From assembly GCA_022747635.1 (NCBI GenBank), contig JAKTNV010000060.1, forward strand, positions 1,182,372-1,246,371: a stretch of DNA of 64,000 bases. The letters run 5' to 3'. A program made the position numbers and the translations under genes. Source of the stretch: Hetaerina americana. Taxonomy: Eukaryota > Arthropoda > Insecta > Odonata > Calopterygidae. The notes under the pieces are model-generated. The model was not told the DNA's origin. It was given only the letters and a program-made list of their open reading frames with translations, and made no database searches. Of the stretch, positions 1-13,539 are shown one piece after another (position 1 is the first letter of the stretch; every line of letters starts with the position of its first letter).

Positions 1-177
1 ATATTAAAGGTAACTTTGACATGGTGCATATTGCTGTATAGTTCTGGAATGGGGTACTAATTGAGGGAAAGAGGATATGGATCAGTTGTAGTCTATTAGG
101 ATATGTACATTCCAAAGAACAAAGATGGATTGAAAGATAAAAGAAAAAGGGGTAGTAATTACAGAGAAAAAGAGAAG

Positions 178-260
178 GTTTTTCCGAGGAATTTGGAGAA
201 GAAAGGAAGAAAAAAGAGGGGTTTTTTTCTTTCTTTCTTCTCCAAATTCCTCAGAAAAAC
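178..260. repeat. foldback (inverted repeat) with ~27-bp arms
   Basis: The left arm (about 178-208, ending GAGGAATTTGGAGAAGAAAG) is the reverse complement of the right arm (about 232-260, CTTTCTTCTCCAAATTCCTC) with a few mismatches. The spacer is A/G- then T-rich. A transcript would form a long hairpin. No coding content or target duplication was recognised. Confidence 0.6.
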
Positions 261-357
261 AGTAGACTGGGGAAATAAGGAGAATAAATGAGATAAGTAA
301 GATCAAAAAAGGGGAAGAGAATATCTGTTAAGCATATAGGAAGACTAGAAAAGATAC

Positions 358-440
358 GCATTTTGGATGATGTGATGGAAGTATGGTATGTACATGGTTT
401 GGATGGTGTGATGGAATCATGGTGTGCACATGGTATGTCC
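358..440. repeat. short tandem duplication, unit ~38 bp
   Basis: Two adjacent imperfect units contain GTGATGGAA followed by ATGGT and GCACATGG or GTACATGG. A third partial unit (TATGTCCATGG) follows. The rest of 1-720 shows no gene or recognisable repeat. Confidence 0.5.
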
Positions 441-785
441 ATGGTTGTTAGATTGTGAAGCAGAAGAATGTGCTCACTTCTGTGAAAGGTCATTGCACTG
501 TTTAGTGACTGTCAGGGTCTAGATAAACCCTATCTTTCACTGGAACACTACTGAAAGTATATTTTTACTATAAAAAATAAAATCCTAAAATAATTAGGGT
601 TTGTTAAGTCTGATAAGCAAATCTAATTAACTCTAGATGTAATAATCATTTTTCAAGTCCCTTACTTGAATAGGGATGCATCTTTAATGCCATAAAATAT
701 GGCATTAATTGTAGATTATATCATTCATTGAAACTTAACAAAAAATAGCAATACCTTATATTAATTATATTGAATGTCAACTTAC

Positions 786-965
786 TTTCATAGTCAGCCC
801 GATGACATTTTTTAAACGAATGCTGGTAATAGACTTTCAGTTCTTTTTCATTAAAGTATAACTTATGCTCACGCCATTTTTTGGAATTGTGAAACTTGAT
901 CATACTGGTGCCATTGCAGAGTAATTCAAGGTAGTCAGCGTTGATTTGACATCTTTCTAGGAAAA
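786..965 (-). CDS. internal exon, PH-domain-like, possibly phospholipase C family
   Basis: On the minus strand a pyrimidine-rich CAG acceptor (966-968) precedes a 180-base open stretch that ends at a good donor, GTAAG (781-785). The reading gives about 60 residues. It starts LERCQINADYLELLCNG, continues TSMIKFHNSKKWREHKLYF, and ends with ELKVYYQHSFKK then a charged segment. G-x-x-MIK, then a basic Trp-containing turn, then LYF and LKVYY looks like strands 1-3 of a pleckstrin homology domain. The 'LL.G..MIK' opening recalls the N-terminal PH domain of phospholipase C enzymes, which binds phosphoinositides at membranes. The domain is incomplete, so further exons must lie to the left, outside the window. 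Exon structure and coding bias are seen; the PH call is motif-based and the PLC assignment is inference. An alternative acceptor (CTAG) lies 9 bases downstream in the same frame. Confidence 0.42.
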
Positions 966-1084
966 CTGAAAAATAAGTAATGTGTATTTAAAAAATGTTA
1001 TTGCCAAGATAAATGCATAGCAAGTTTATTTCTTCACTGTCATTTTTGAATTATCTTATATATATTTATATATGTATGTATATA

Positions 1085-1390
1085 GTAGTAGTAGTATTTA
1101 GGGGAGGCAACCAACAGCTGAGGTCATTTGTGCCATAGGGGATGGACAGGAAAGGATGAAGGGTGGAGAGAAACCTGGTGTCGGCATTAGCCTACTTTTT
1201 ACGAAAGGCACCAGAGGTCCGCAGTTTAACGTCCCATCCAACAGATGGCGTACTCACTCAAAGTACCCTCCACAAAGCACCTCAAGTAGGGATCAAGATA
1301 CCTCTGAAAATATTCAACACCGCCGGGATTTGAACCTGGGCCCTCTGAGTAGGAAGCCAGTACGATAGCCACCATACCATCTCGATCCCC
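1085..1390 (-). mobile_element. tRNA-derived SINE, family A, copy 1
   Basis: Read on the minus strand it starts with a GATCGAGATGGT-type head with pol III A- and B-box-like blocks. It then has a core with GGGACGTTAAAC, a pyrimidine-rich segment and a tail of (CTA)n. The head-core-tail order matches five other copies in this window (2262, 10866, 48898, 50135, 62246). This copy is diverged and its tail is a (TAG)n run on the plus strand. Confidence 0.85.
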
Positions 1391-1452
1391 ATGTACCTAT
1401 TTATGTATGTATGTATACATATACATACATATATACATATATACATACATAT

Positions 1453-1517
<65 letters not shown>

Positions 1518-1768
1518 TACATATATATATACATATATACATATATATATACATATATATATACATATATACATATATATATATACATACATATATACAT
1601 ATATACATATATACATACATATATACATATATACACATATACACATATACACATATACACATATACACATATACACATATACACATATATACATACATAC
1701 ATACATATATACACATATACACATATACACATATACACATATACACATATACACGTGCGCGCGTGTGC

Positions 1769-1819
<51 letters not shown>

Positions 1820-1840
1820 CACATATATACATATACATAA
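1391..1840. repeat. compound microsatellite (TATG/TACA, TA, CACATA, GT)
   Basis: About 450 bases of ATAC/ATAT repeats pass into a pure (TA)n, then (CACATA)n, then a short CGCG-containing stretch and (GT)n. Long open frames on both strands here are only Tyr/Ile/His/Thr repeat artefacts. It abuts the head end of the SINE at 1085-1390. Confidence 0.95.
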
Positions 1841-2261
1841 TGTACACCAAGATAGCACTAGCAAACAACAAAAACACAGAAACACGCAAAAAATAAACAC
1901 GTATTCCGAATTTTCAGTGGCGATAACCGACATTCTCAGGGGAGAGAAGGAAAAAAGATCCTTTTCCTCAGTTCCTTCTCTCCCGCGTATAAATTTTTTC
2001 AAGACATTCTTACATTCGCATACAGTCAAATGTGAATTGATCACGCGGAACATACATGATAACATTCGCTGGGTGCCAGGAAGTGATTGTGGAAATTTCC
2101 TGGCTGAAGATTACGAGACCCTGGTTCCTCCCATTCGCCCTCCCCACGAGCTGGTCGAAACAGGTGTCGAAGCCCGCTTCGCATGACGCCACTAACACCT
2201 TTTGACTATGGTCTCACCTAGGATCCATTTCACACAGATCTTTTTCCGCATATATATTTGA

Positions 2262-2475
2262 ATGGGGATGGGGATAGTGTGGTGGCTAATGGACTGGCTT
2301 CCCACCCAGGAGGCCTGAGTTCTGAGACAGCAGATTTTTTCAGTGGTACCCCGACCCCTACTCGTGGTCCGAGTGTCTCCTTTCATTTAGAGCAGGCTGA
2401 TGCCGACGCTGGGCTCTCCCATTCTTCCCTAATGGTGCTGATGACTTCAGCTGTTGGTCGCCTCTTTTAATAACA
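2262..2475 (+). mobile_element. tRNA-derived SINE, family A, internally deleted
   Basis: The head (GGTGGCTAATGGACTGGCTTC then CCCACCCAGG) and the 3' half (GCCGACGCTGGG, CTTCAGCTGTTGGTCGCCTC) match family A. Most of the core between them, including GGGACGTTAAAC, is missing or scrambled. The B box is damaged (GAGTTCTGAGA), so pol III transcription is unlikely. Confidence 0.75.
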
Positions 2476-2809
2476 ACTAATATATCGGCCAATACAATTG
2501 CATCGGATCTTAATTAGGGAAAACATAATCACACTATTTGCGGAGGGGCACTAAAAAAGCTGGCATTCGTCAAACGTATAGTCGGAAGGTGCAGCGAGGA
2601 AAAAGTGAAGGAAACTTGCTATTTATCTTAAGTAAGGCTTCACAGTATTGTATGCAACGTGCTTTGGTGGATTGCGGGATGCCAGGTGCATGAGTAAATA
2701 AGAGGGAATATATGTAGAATGGCTGGTAACCTACAACTCCTGCCACACGTCCTCGCGACGGCTTGCGGAGTATTGTGTAAATGTAGGTGAATACTACACA
2801 CATAAATTA

Positions 2810-3060
2810 CTCGTGGAGGAACTGGCTACAAGGAAAATCTGGATATATTAATGAAATTAGGTGGACAATTCATAAAATCAGGTTTACGCATTACCAAGCT
2901 TTAATTTGCCAGCCATCCAACGTAGATTGCAAACATTGCCGAATGCTTCGGAAAGTTAATGCGATAGGTATGGGATGAGAATAAACGTAAACAAAACGAA
3001 GGATACGAGATTTTTGAGAAATAGGAAAGCTAAAGTAAATGTTCAAAAATAGAAAAAAAG
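2810..3060 (+). mobile_element. RTE-like LINE (family A) fragment, RT region
   Basis: Translation contains RYGMRINVNKTKDTRFLRN, matching the segment after the RT catalytic box in the copies at 16.4 kb and 36.4 kb. Upstream 'EELATRK' and '..QVYALPSFN' align with frame breaks. Several stops; a pseudogene piece of about 250 bases with no LINE sequence recognised on either side. Confidence 0.6.
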
Positions 3061-6000
3061 CGAGAGTATGTGGAACAATTTCTTTATTATTTCAATGTTT
3101 TTTTACCAAGACGATCAAAGTAGATGTTAGTAAATAAATATAGTAGTTGAGGTTAAATGGGGAGTGCGAGTTGCATTGGTTTAAATATATTCATTCGTCA
3201 GAGGCAGCCGTCACAACTTGATACTTGTTCAGGTTGCCCATGCTTCAGACGATAAAAAACGCTTCCCACGAAAGTGTTCCCACGAATTGAAGAATAGAAA
3301 AAGTCACATAGAGCTCTGGACAAAGAAAACATGTTTTTCCTCAAGATAATTGCGATTTCGCTGTAGGTTCCGTGAACCCGACCACACACAAGCATGTATT
3401 AAGGGCATTTTACGTTGGTAACATCTGAGTGATGTCCAATGGAATTGCCAAGATGTATGATAGTGTTCGTAGAGTTTTTTGACGATCTCTCAAATTGGCA
3501 CCAGCAGTTATACATGTAGTGTTTCCTTGCGTAAGAGCAGTAACAGTGAGCCCCTGGTCCTCCTCTTAAATTGATTGCATTCCCCATTCAACCCATCTTT
3601 TAGTTGGATTAGGGAAGGATAGACTCTCTGCCAGCCTCCCGTATTATTATATAGGCATAGGTATTTAGACGAAAGCAAAATTTCAAAGTATCGTCTCGTG
3701 CCACCTCCATCGCTGCCAACTGCACACGTTTCAACGGCTTGTTGCTCAGCGGAGTCACGTCAATGAAACTACTACCACATACACAATGTATCTTAGGCTT
3801 GCATATTAAATGAAATTTACACACAATAATCAACAAGAATATAAAGTGTACGATCCTTATTGACAGGTCACGTACAATGTTTTAGGCTAATTTATTAAAT
3901 ATTTAACAAAAATTGAAGGCATTATCGGAACTGAACACGACTCCAGGAGTTATCTGGTAAAAACTGCCGCGAGCTCTCTCATTGAAATAAACGAATAGCC
4001 ACGGAAATATACACGCAAACAATCGTTTATCCAAACTTCTTTTCCTAATTTTCGTCCGAGCTCACTTCCTTCCGCCAGAGAAATTAGCAGAGTTTTGTTG
4101 TTCAATTTGGCTGCCCTTTTTCACACGTTTCCTAAAATAATCCTTTACTAGGAGCATTAACACGGTCTATGAATACCATTTTTACGTGTTTGTTTTTGAG
4201 TATAGGAAAAGAAAGCATCGGCTAGCGCGATTAAAGGCGAGTTCAACTCAGATTATAAGTACTTACAAAAGTATATAACAAAACGCCTGAAAACTGTTAT
4301 AGTTGTTGGGGTTAAATTTTGACAAAATATTATGAGATGCACCATTAATATCGTTGAACTATAAATACTTCAATGCCTGCAACTTACGCTCTCATTCGTA
4401 TTCTGGAGTGCCTTCTACTTCTGTAGTAAAACTAAAGCACCTAAAACACCAAAATGAGAGAGGCTAATAAAAAAATTGTCTTCAGCTAGCTATAAATTAA
4501 GGGAAATTTCAAAAGTATTGCGCGCCGTTAAAAATTATTGCTCTGAGGGAAGTTAGGCCTAATGGTATAGCTGCATACACCGCCCAACTATTCTTCATCG
4601 AATGCGCTATTTAAGTTATGCACTGCGCACGTGAATAATAACAACTAAGTCCGCAGAATGTGATATCTACCTGTTCTCCATCCGAGTGCAAAAGGAGATG
4701 GTCTTGTGATCTTTGATGTCTTGGTGATTGCGAAATGCTTCCACTTGACAGATTTCTGAAACGCCAAATACTTATTCCTATTCATCGCGTTCTCTGACCA
4801 AATAAATAATCTTGCCTCTGGTGTTTGGCCGCAGTAGGTATGCACTATTGAAATCGTTCCCTTGGAGGAGCATGCCTCATCCTTGAAACGCCATTCTTTT
4901 TATCGCGCTGTGAAAATTTACTATCTCCATAGAAGAAATCGCATTTGAGCATATTGTGATAATTAATGGGACGCTCAGTCTTTCTAACTTTCCAGTGAAG
5001 TCAGACACACTTGCGACACATGTAGGTAGGCACTTATCGAAGTCCAAACAATATTTGTAGCTGCTGATACTGTGACAATCAGGCGTTGGATTACCAACAC
5101 TCATCCCACCGCGGCTTCGAGATACGAAGTTGATTAGCCTTTGGTGAACCGGCGTGACCGAATTGGGCCATTCCCGACTCGGAGGTTATTACGAAACAAT
5201 TATGGACTCGTATTTTCGAACGACTTTTCAAGGCCACGGCGCACCCATTTGAAAGATGCGTACTTAAATGGCTACCCACAGTGAGTTCATATCGCAGGGA
5301 ACTCTTTTAGAGTTAGAGAAAGAGAGCAAAATATTTCGTAGCATGGCTTGAAAATTACTTCGATAGAAGAGGACACAGCATAACAGCATTTAGGCGTGTC
5401 TGGGCTATATTGGGGACGAGAAAAGGCGGACGCTAGAAATCGTAAAAAAAGCATTTGTTATCGAATGGTATTCCCAAGACACCCACCCCACACCCTGAGC
5501 ACCTTATTACGACGGCAGCGCTGGCCAAGACGGGAATATATGTTACAAAAGGGACCTACTTAAAAACCTGTTCCATCCTCAGGCCAAACGCGAATGGATC
5601 GGAACACATACGAACTCCATGATGAAAGTAGCGTATATTTCCGTGAGAAAACTCTTACTCGGACTTGTCCACTTCCATTTTTTCTTGCCCTATGAACCCC
5701 TATCCTTTCTCTTAACCGTCTATAAACATTGTTGCTCCCATGCTGAGCGATATTTGGATGACTGGTAGCGTTACCCTGTAAATATAAATTCTCAAGTGGC
5801 TCCAAAACTCCCTACTCACTGAAGCCAATTAAAATGGCCTCTAAATACGAATGTAAAGAGAAAATAAACACACTTTCTTCATGTGGTGATCGTAATAGTC
5901 TATGCTGACTGATCACAATGCATTTTGATAGTAGATATACAGGTTGAAGCTGTAGGTTGAACAGCATCCATTGATTTCACATGTGTGACGTGATCACTCA

Positions 6001-6880
6001 TTCGATCTTAAAGGTAACATCAAGCGCTACGAAATTTTTACAACGGAACCGCTCTTTTTGCTGGGACCGTCGGAGTGTGTATTTCGTAAAATAACGTTAT
6101 ACCTGTAGTAGTTACTATTCGATTTTGCGGGTGATGATAAACGTTAAAATATCCAATAACATCATGGACATCCACGAAATTGCGCTTGCTTCTTCGTACA
6201 TTTGTAGAATTTGTACTTGAAGCAAATGTACGTGAATGCTTAAACTGTTTGAATCAGTCGAGGGGTTATTATAGATTTTCTTCACCAAACATCCTTCCCT
6301 GCCGTTTTCCGACTGCCACACGAAGGAAATAAACATTACCGATTCCGCGCCAGAGTGAATAACCAAATCCCATAATTTCACGCACGATTAGACACGATTC
6401 AATTTCCTAGTGCCTGGCACATTTTTTTAATTTTTCAAGACTTTCGCTGGCTCTGAAATTCGTCGAAAATTCTGGAAGACGGAGTTTAAAAGGGACGACC
6501 ATTGGCTTCGCCCACAACCCGTAAGGGCACGCGCCTACCATGGATTTCACGGAAATAGATTGGAGTCGGAGTGCTATGATTACTCCACACGACGCATCAA
6601 GCGATGTTGTTTCCCGGTAAACTGTCTCCACTCAAGATCCCGTAACATTCTGCACATTTAAAAATCTAGAAAATACTTCGTGACAAACACGTTCGCCTTG
6701 TGGGATTATATGCTGCTCCATATTCATTTACCCTTCCGAGATGTAGTACGTGCGGGTGGGCACTCTGCTTAGAAAGGGAAAGCTGGTGGCTTTCTGTGCC
6801 AAGGTACGAAAAAATGCTTCAAAACGAATTAATTCATACAAAATATGGTTGGAGGATGCGTCCCTCACATGGGAAAACAT
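3061..6880. other. unassigned, intron-like DNA
   Basis: Both strands contain only short open frames without recognisable domains. Base composition is moderate and there are no microsatellites or obvious repeats. It may be intronic to the gene of the PH-like exon at 786-965, which is inference. Confidence 0.4.
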
Positions 6881-7524
6881 CATGAGGCTGTATGTTGCTA
6901 AACTTGATGCGTGGATTTGGATTGGAGGAGGCACAGCTTGAGAATAAATTAATACGAACAGGACCACGAAAAAGAAAACGATCCTGGAAGTTCACTGCGA
7001 GATTGAATGAGAAAGAGACTCAATTATTTATACTCCCGTTAAAGCATTGAAGACGCTTATACTAATCATCTCCAAAAGGAGAGACAGAAGCGGAACGAAC
7101 CGAATAGAGACTCGGAATATAAGGACCACGTTGGTGACAGGAAAATAATAAAATATAAAGCGGGAGATGGAAGGACACCGGAGGATTTTGAGGCGAATTA
7201 TAGAGCGTTGTACATAAAAGGGGAGGAAAGCAGGCGAATAGTGGCACTATTATAGAGCATATAGATAAGAATAAGCACAGTAAACATAAAAGCTGGTGAG
7301 TAGTAAATTATTATAAGAAAAGTAAAAGCTGAACCAACGAGTTTGATTATAATTCAGGTCCACTATTCGAAAAATATTCTCCTACATCAGAAGCAACATA
7401 AGGTGAAATGAAAGATTCTCTACCAATATAAAGTGCAAAATAGCCCATGACAAGAACGTGCTTATGGTGAAAAGTCATCTCCTATGGCCACAGAAAGTAA
7501 AAGTGCACATAAGAAAGAAGTTTT

Positions 7525-7990
7525 TGAAAACATTCGTGAGGAGTATGCCATTTCATGCATCAGAGACATGGGCCAAAGGAAATAAGAAGTAGAGAGGAAA
7601 CGAGAATAGAATATAGAAAAGAGTCAGAAGCTTGGTCCCGGAGATGAATATTGTATACTAAATGGGCATGTAGCGTATGAAATGAAGAATTACACAGAAG
7701 TACAAAGGAGTGAAATACCATATGGAGCACCTTAAATTAAAGAAGAACAAAATGAACTGGAACACATGAACAAAAATTTGTAAAGAAATTGTAAATAGAA
7801 GGGAAATAAATGGAACGCCTCGAGGGGAAGGCAAATGGACAACTACATCGTGAAAATAAAGAGTAATATAGGAATGAAGAGCTACCAGGACATAATAGAA
7901 TCAGCATATAAAATACGAGTGGATCCGAATGAACAACGGAGAGGGAAGAATGGAGGGGTTCCGTCAACCAATAAATAGATTGAAAGGCTG
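7525..7990 (+). mobile_element. decayed LINE C-terminal region
   Basis: Frames contain FLKTFVRSMPFHASETWA, resembling the K-T-[LF]-[IV]-W-S-x-x-x-Y-x-A-E-T-W block of family A LINEs. Further on, NRREINGTPRGEGKW and GMKSYQDIIESA resemble the basic tail that closes such ORF2 proteins. The whole purine-rich tract 6900-8030 is probably LINE-derived but too decayed to align by eye. Confidence 0.4.
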
Positions 7991-8034
7991 ATGACGATGA
8001 TACAGGCAATTAATCATAGTAAGGGAAGGTAGTA

Positions 8035-8440
8035 TATAATTTACGATCAAGTAGAGTAAATAATTGCAGCTGTCCCTGGGAGGAAAATTTAATAGTCATG
8101 GTGGACTGGAACGCGGTCGAAAGGAGAGATGAAAACATGGTAGGGGGACTATAGTTTGGGGAGTGATTTCGGGGATAACAAGATATCTCTCCAGTGAAAA
8201 TGGTTTAATTATAAATAACACTTAATTTAAACAATACAAAAACAGTAGATATACATGAAAAACGCTAGAGGTGTAAAATGGATACCAGTTCGACTGTATC
8301 ATGGCAATGCACAGATTTAGGAAGAGAATGATCAATTCACAGTTTCCTATTATATTTTGGACGGGATGAAGGGAGGAAGGAAGAACTCAGATATGAAGAG
8401 GGGCTTGTTGTAATTAAGACTGTAATATTAGTCGATACAT
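8035..8440 (+). mobile_element. family A LINE: endonuclease end joined to 3' tail
   Basis: The first part reads IYDQVE, a degraded 'GDWNA' region, then NGLIINNT and RFRKRMINSQFP. This is the C-terminal part of the APE-type endonuclease seen at 14.1, 39.4 and 59.9 kb. It then passes directly into GACGGGATGAAGGGAGGAAG, the extreme C-terminal coding/3' end. The reverse transcriptase (over 2 kb) is missing. Stops and frameshifts throughout. Confidence 0.6.
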
Positions 8441-10865
8441 AGAAATACAATAGTAGTTCGTCTATGTGAGCATCCGGAATTTCCCTGAAAGAGTAAACTA
8501 CCGTTTAAAACAGAAAAATGTTCACCGAACTCGATGTATCTAAGAATGATTTAAATCCATCGAGGCAAAATATATTGCTATGGCCTAGCCAGAGGAAAAC
8601 ATTCCTGCAGCAAAGACTCTAAATATCAGGATTTAGATCAATGTCTGGTCATTTATTAATGATTTATTGTCATAAAACATCTTTTGTATGAAATGAACTC
8701 CATGTTGATGAATTGTACGCTGTTAGCGCTGTTTTGTTTTCGGTGGAAAACTGTTATCCCACTCATTCCCTGCTAAATTAAAAGAGTAACAGCACTTCCA
8801 ATGGTCGATTTAGAAAAGTGACTAAGAGGTGGCCGCACTAAAGAGAGTCAACGACATGTCAACGAGTACCATGTGTATTATTACCAATTTCATCGTCACA
8901 AGGAGAACGCTTTGGCCCTGGAATAGAACGCTTCCATCGAATCTGTCCAAAATAAAAGCTAAATATTTCTGCCATCTCCAACATTGAGGTTCTGCCACGC
9001 AAGCTTAAATCACTCCCGAGAGAAGCGATCGCCTTCCACTTGGCCTCGGCTTCACACAAAGATTCTAGGAAATGGAGTTTAGTTGAGTCGATAAGGTAGG
9101 TTTTCAATCAATTGAAGATAAGATATTGCCGTCGCCGGTAACAAGCCCTCCATGGCCGCAACCAACGTTCAAGGGCGTGTTACATGTGCCCCCAATACTG
9201 GACGTAAGCGTCCACGGCGAGAGTCAATCACGTAGCCCTAAAATTGGTGATCTTGGAATTGAAAATGAGCTTAGGCATTTTTGAAATTAGAGAAATTCGT
9301 ACGCTAAAATTACATGTGAAACAATTATATTTAATACATGATGGAATGGTAGATAGTGATAATGATTGGATTAAAATGGACCAAAACTCGATCCGGGACT
9401 CCAAAGGTGATATGTTTAGCTCGCAAGATAATTTATCTAGCTTTCCGCTGAGAGAACACCTAATTAAGAGTTTGAAATAACTTAAGTAGACATGATAAAC
9501 GTCCACATTGTGTACCCATCTCTTTCAAAGTCAATGCACAGTCAATAATGGTAAATAATGATCACCTCGAGTATTTGACCAGAATCCATTTAAGCTCGAT
9601 CATCACCGGGAAATAAAGTGTGCATAATGTGAAAAGATAAAGACGAACCTAGAATGTCCATTGAAGATCATAAACACTTGAACTGAATGAAGTTAGTGAA
9701 TTTTGTCAACAGAGGAATTATAAGCAAGCATCAAGAAAAGATATCAAGCCTAAAAAAAGACGGGGTAGTCATAATGAAATAGTCCATTATTATGTATAAA
9801 TGTATGTATATTCGTGTATACGTATCTAATTGAAATGGATTATTTCATCCTGTGCGGTGGCGCAAAGTGATAAAAATGTGATGAAAGCAATTACAGTAAA
9901 AGTTTCATTGTAACATAGACTGGTAATCTTTTCGTGAACTATTACCTATAATTACCGTTGGAATACATCAAACATTATTGCTCCATGTAGAAAAACTCTG
10001 CTAATGATTAATGACTCATTTCGTCCAGAACCGTCTAGTCTTCATCTGAAGCATCTAGCATTACCCTACTTGATATTATTTTCAATCAATTCTTCTTAAC
10101 TTCGCGCATCTCAAAGAATCCGCTTTAAATATTGCCCAGCCACTCGAAAAAGACCCCTGGTGGGTCCTGAGTTTCCCAGGCTTCAGGTCGGAGTGACAGT
10201 CGCACTTATTGGAGAAACACGATGTGATTAACAATTGTATGCGGTAATCAATTATATTTAACCGTACACTTTTCGATGGCCGTACATTTGTGGCCTCAGC
10301 ACTCAATTCTCGCTAAGGTACGATGCGAAGGTCCTGAACAAAATGGATTTCAAAATACAGATGAGGATTTAGCAGCGGTAGAATTTCCAGTGATTGCGTC
10401 TCCTTTTTTCGCTTCTGGCGTTCGCCACTTTAAAGAGTTACACGGCCAAGAGAAAAGCCTCTTCCAATTGATCTTCAAAAAAGCCTAACTAATGGAGAAA
10501 TTATTCAATTCTGCATGATACAGCATGTAGTCCTCGTGGACTACAAACTTGACGTGGAGGAATAGCTTGTGCGTTCTGATCCAAAAGCCATTTTTGTGTA
10601 TTGCCTGTAAATCAGTTACGATTAGCAAAATGACCTGAGTTTTTTTCTTGTCCTTGTTACACTGTTTTTAGGTTTCTCCCTGAATAATATGCACAAGCCT
10701 TAAACTTAATCTCCTCCAATGTGTGCCTCATTTTCTTAATGCCGTTTTCGACCACAATCTTCGTTCTCTTTCTCTTGGAGTATTTTCAGACGTCAACCAA
10801 ACTACTTAAAGCCTCAATTTGTCAGTTATTGCCTCCCTCCCCCCCCCCCATAGATTAGTGTTACT
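8441..10865. other. unassigned DNA
   Basis: No recognisable coding exon, RNA gene or repeat family. A 78-codon open frame at 9244-9480 (plus) and an 82-codon frame at 8859-9107 (minus) show no motif and no convincing splice sites. A poly-C tract (10849-10850 region) precedes the next SINE. Confidence 0.4.
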
Positions 10866-11150
10866 TTTTATGGAGATGACCGACAGCTAAGATCATTGGC
10901 GCCATTAGGGATGAATGGGAAAGGAAGAGAAACCCGGCGTTGGCATTAGCCTACTCTAGTCGAAAGGCGCCAAGGGGTCCACAGTTAAACGTCCCATCCG
11001 ACGGACGTCTTACTCACTCAAAGTACTCTCCATAAAGCACCTCAAGTAGGGATCAGGATACGGTTGAAAAATATTTGCTGTGTCCAGGATTTGAACCCAG
11101 GCACTCTCGGTGGGAAGTCTGTGCAAAAGCCACCGCACTATCGCGATCCC
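10866..11150 (-). mobile_element. tRNA-derived SINE, family A, copy 3
   Basis: Minus-strand order is head with B box GGTTCAAATCC, core GATGGGACGTTTAAC-type, pyrimidine-rich 3' segment and CATAAAAAG tail. It is diverged and lacks part of the 3' half. A poly-C/CCCACC run adjoins its head at 11151-11165. Confidence 0.82.
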
Positions 11151-13535
11151 AACCCCCCCCCCCACCGAGAGTTAAAGCTCATATCCCTCGAGGCGTCCGG
11201 CATAAATTTGGCTCCTGCGAGTCTCCTCGGATCCCGATCGGAACCTTGCCCAGTAGGGGGTACACCCTTCTTTTCCACGTCGACCCCCACTCCCGAACTT
11301 GCGAGAGACAATGAGGAGGGATCATTCTATGATGTGATTCCGAAGACGACGAGGATCGTGTCAAGCAACGTGACCATGCGTTTCACGGACGCCGTTCATT
11401 TAGTCAGTGTAAGCCTAGCAATTCCATAAATGCGGCATCAAATTGGTCGCCTTGGTGGACTCGGGGAACGTTCTCACCCAGTCTTGTATGCAATAAATGT
11501 ACACGTTTAAACTCGGCCTGAGGATCCATACAATCAGTCGTATGAACCTAATGACAATGTTTAACGCTTGATTTCTCCAGCAAAAGGTACTTGTAGGAAA
11601 ATAACCACTAGTAATTTGTGCAGTAGTAGTTCTTCAGTCAAATTATTGTTGATAGAATGCAAACTGACTCTCATGGGGAATCTATGAAAAATTAACCTGC
11701 CGAATTTCTTCTATCTAAAAGGGAGATAAATTTTCAAGTCTAGTAAGTTTTACCATAGGAATCAAAGGTATCCTGTTTCAATCAAATGTACAGTGGTAAC
11801 ATTCGTCTCCATCATGAGTCATGACGACGTAATTGACGAGGACCCCCAGCGAAAGTCGGACAATAATACTTTTTACAACTCGTAAATGGCCTTTGGCTGT
11901 GTTATACCATTCAGTGGATATGACTACTAATGTGCATATGTACATGTAGGCCAATTTTAGTTCCAAAATAGCTCCGAGGAAGTATAAAAAGAAGAAATGT
12001 TTTGAAATGATTAGTGTACAGTCTCATTATGCAGCATATTGTAACAAGAGAAGAAAACAATTAGATGTCAACAATATTGGGGCAAAAGGTATAATTTTGT
12101 TTGATCGAACATTGAGTCCATAAGGCAAAGGGCTGTCGAAGTACAGGAAGTAGGGAGGCAACTAGAAAGAGGACAAGGTGCGCGCACCATAACAACGAAC
12201 GATATCCTACGCACACAAACTTGTAATAGCTTTCACCAAACTATTAGTAAATATCATTAAAATATTATATGTTTTGTACGTGCAGAAGGAAAATAATGAC
12301 GTGTTTTGTCTTTTTAAAAATTTGTTTTCAATATTAATTATAGCTCACCATTACTTAATTGAAATGCAGATAAAAGCATAGATACAGCGACATTTCAGAG
12401 AGGCGGCTGGTGCTCGCTGGATAAAGTTTCGATCTCCAATTGGACTGGATTAATGATTATGGCACAATGCAGGTGTGAACTTCTAATCTTAAACGTACCC
12501 CTCTTCTGCAGGGGATAAAAAACCCAAACAAGACAGCGGAAATACAGGTTTGCCGGTGGAAAACAAAATAGGAGTTCTTAGTAAAATTTCGACATTCCAA
12601 TAAGAGTAGAAATTTAATTGATCTTTGAGATAGAGGGTACTTTCTTGGTATCGCTACACAGGTGAAGAATTAGGATAAAAAGTATCTAAGAAACCAGTAG
12701 AATTAACGCAGTTTACTAGAGTTTTATTGGCATCGATTGAAGAGACCTGGGTCACAACCGATCTCCTGTGAGGATACGCTTCATACAAGGATACGTTAAA
12801 AGCGACCCTTTAAATATATACTCACGTGTATATTAAGAGGTCGTATTAATATGTAATGGTGATCGTTTTGCATAGTGAAAACTTCTAAGCAATATTTATG
12901 TAATATTTTTATAAGTTCATCGAACTAGGCGTTGCACTCCTGCTAGGTTCAAAAATTAAATTATTATTTTCGACAAAAGAACTTCCGGAAATAGTGTAGT
13001 CTCTGGAAGTCGATTCTTTCAAAACCCAACTGCGCAAATTCTTTCGGAAATCTTGGTGTGATAAAGAACGGTCTTAAGTAGCACCCATCTCGATTCCATC
13101 GTACTGATGTCGACTATTATATCAGGACAAACTTGAAAGTTCCGAATTTGTGTAAATAGAAGAAATAGTAGTTGGGAGACAGCAGAATGAGTTGAACGAA
13201 GAGACCTTAACTGGAGAAGGAGGGGAGTCGATGGGGGAGTGAAGGAGAAAGAAGGAAGGGGGTACGAGCTAAATTATCGGCGAACAGGTTCCACTGTGGA
13301 ATAGTGTGTGATTGATTTCAAAAAATTGTTTTATTTGGAATACAAGTAAAAGGCATCTCTCGTTGGAAAAAGATGTGGATAATACACGAACAAGCAACTT
13401 TAAAATCAGAATTTTGTTCAAGAGTGTTAGGGAAATGTGAGCCGAAGGTATTATCATTATTAGACAGTCCTCTCACTTTTGATTTGTTGCTACAATATGA
13501 AATACCCACCCCATGAACAAAAGCACTGATGCAGT
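11151..13535. other. unassigned DNA
   Basis: An open frame overlapping 11064-11429 consists partly of antisense SINE and has no known domain. The rest is AT-rich, without recognisable exons, tRNAs or repeats. Confidence 0.4.
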
Positions 13536-13539
13536 GGAA

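Noticed and set aside
1282..2186. Long open frames on both strands through 1391-1840 (up to 259 codons)
   Set aside because: They are translations of TATA/TACA/GT repeats (Tyr-Ile-Tyr-Thr-His runs) and appear in all frames and both strands.
3399..6631. Several 60-90 codon minus-strand frames as exons
   Set aside because: No recognisable domains, no consistent splice sites and no shared phase. They are expected by chance in DNA of this composition.
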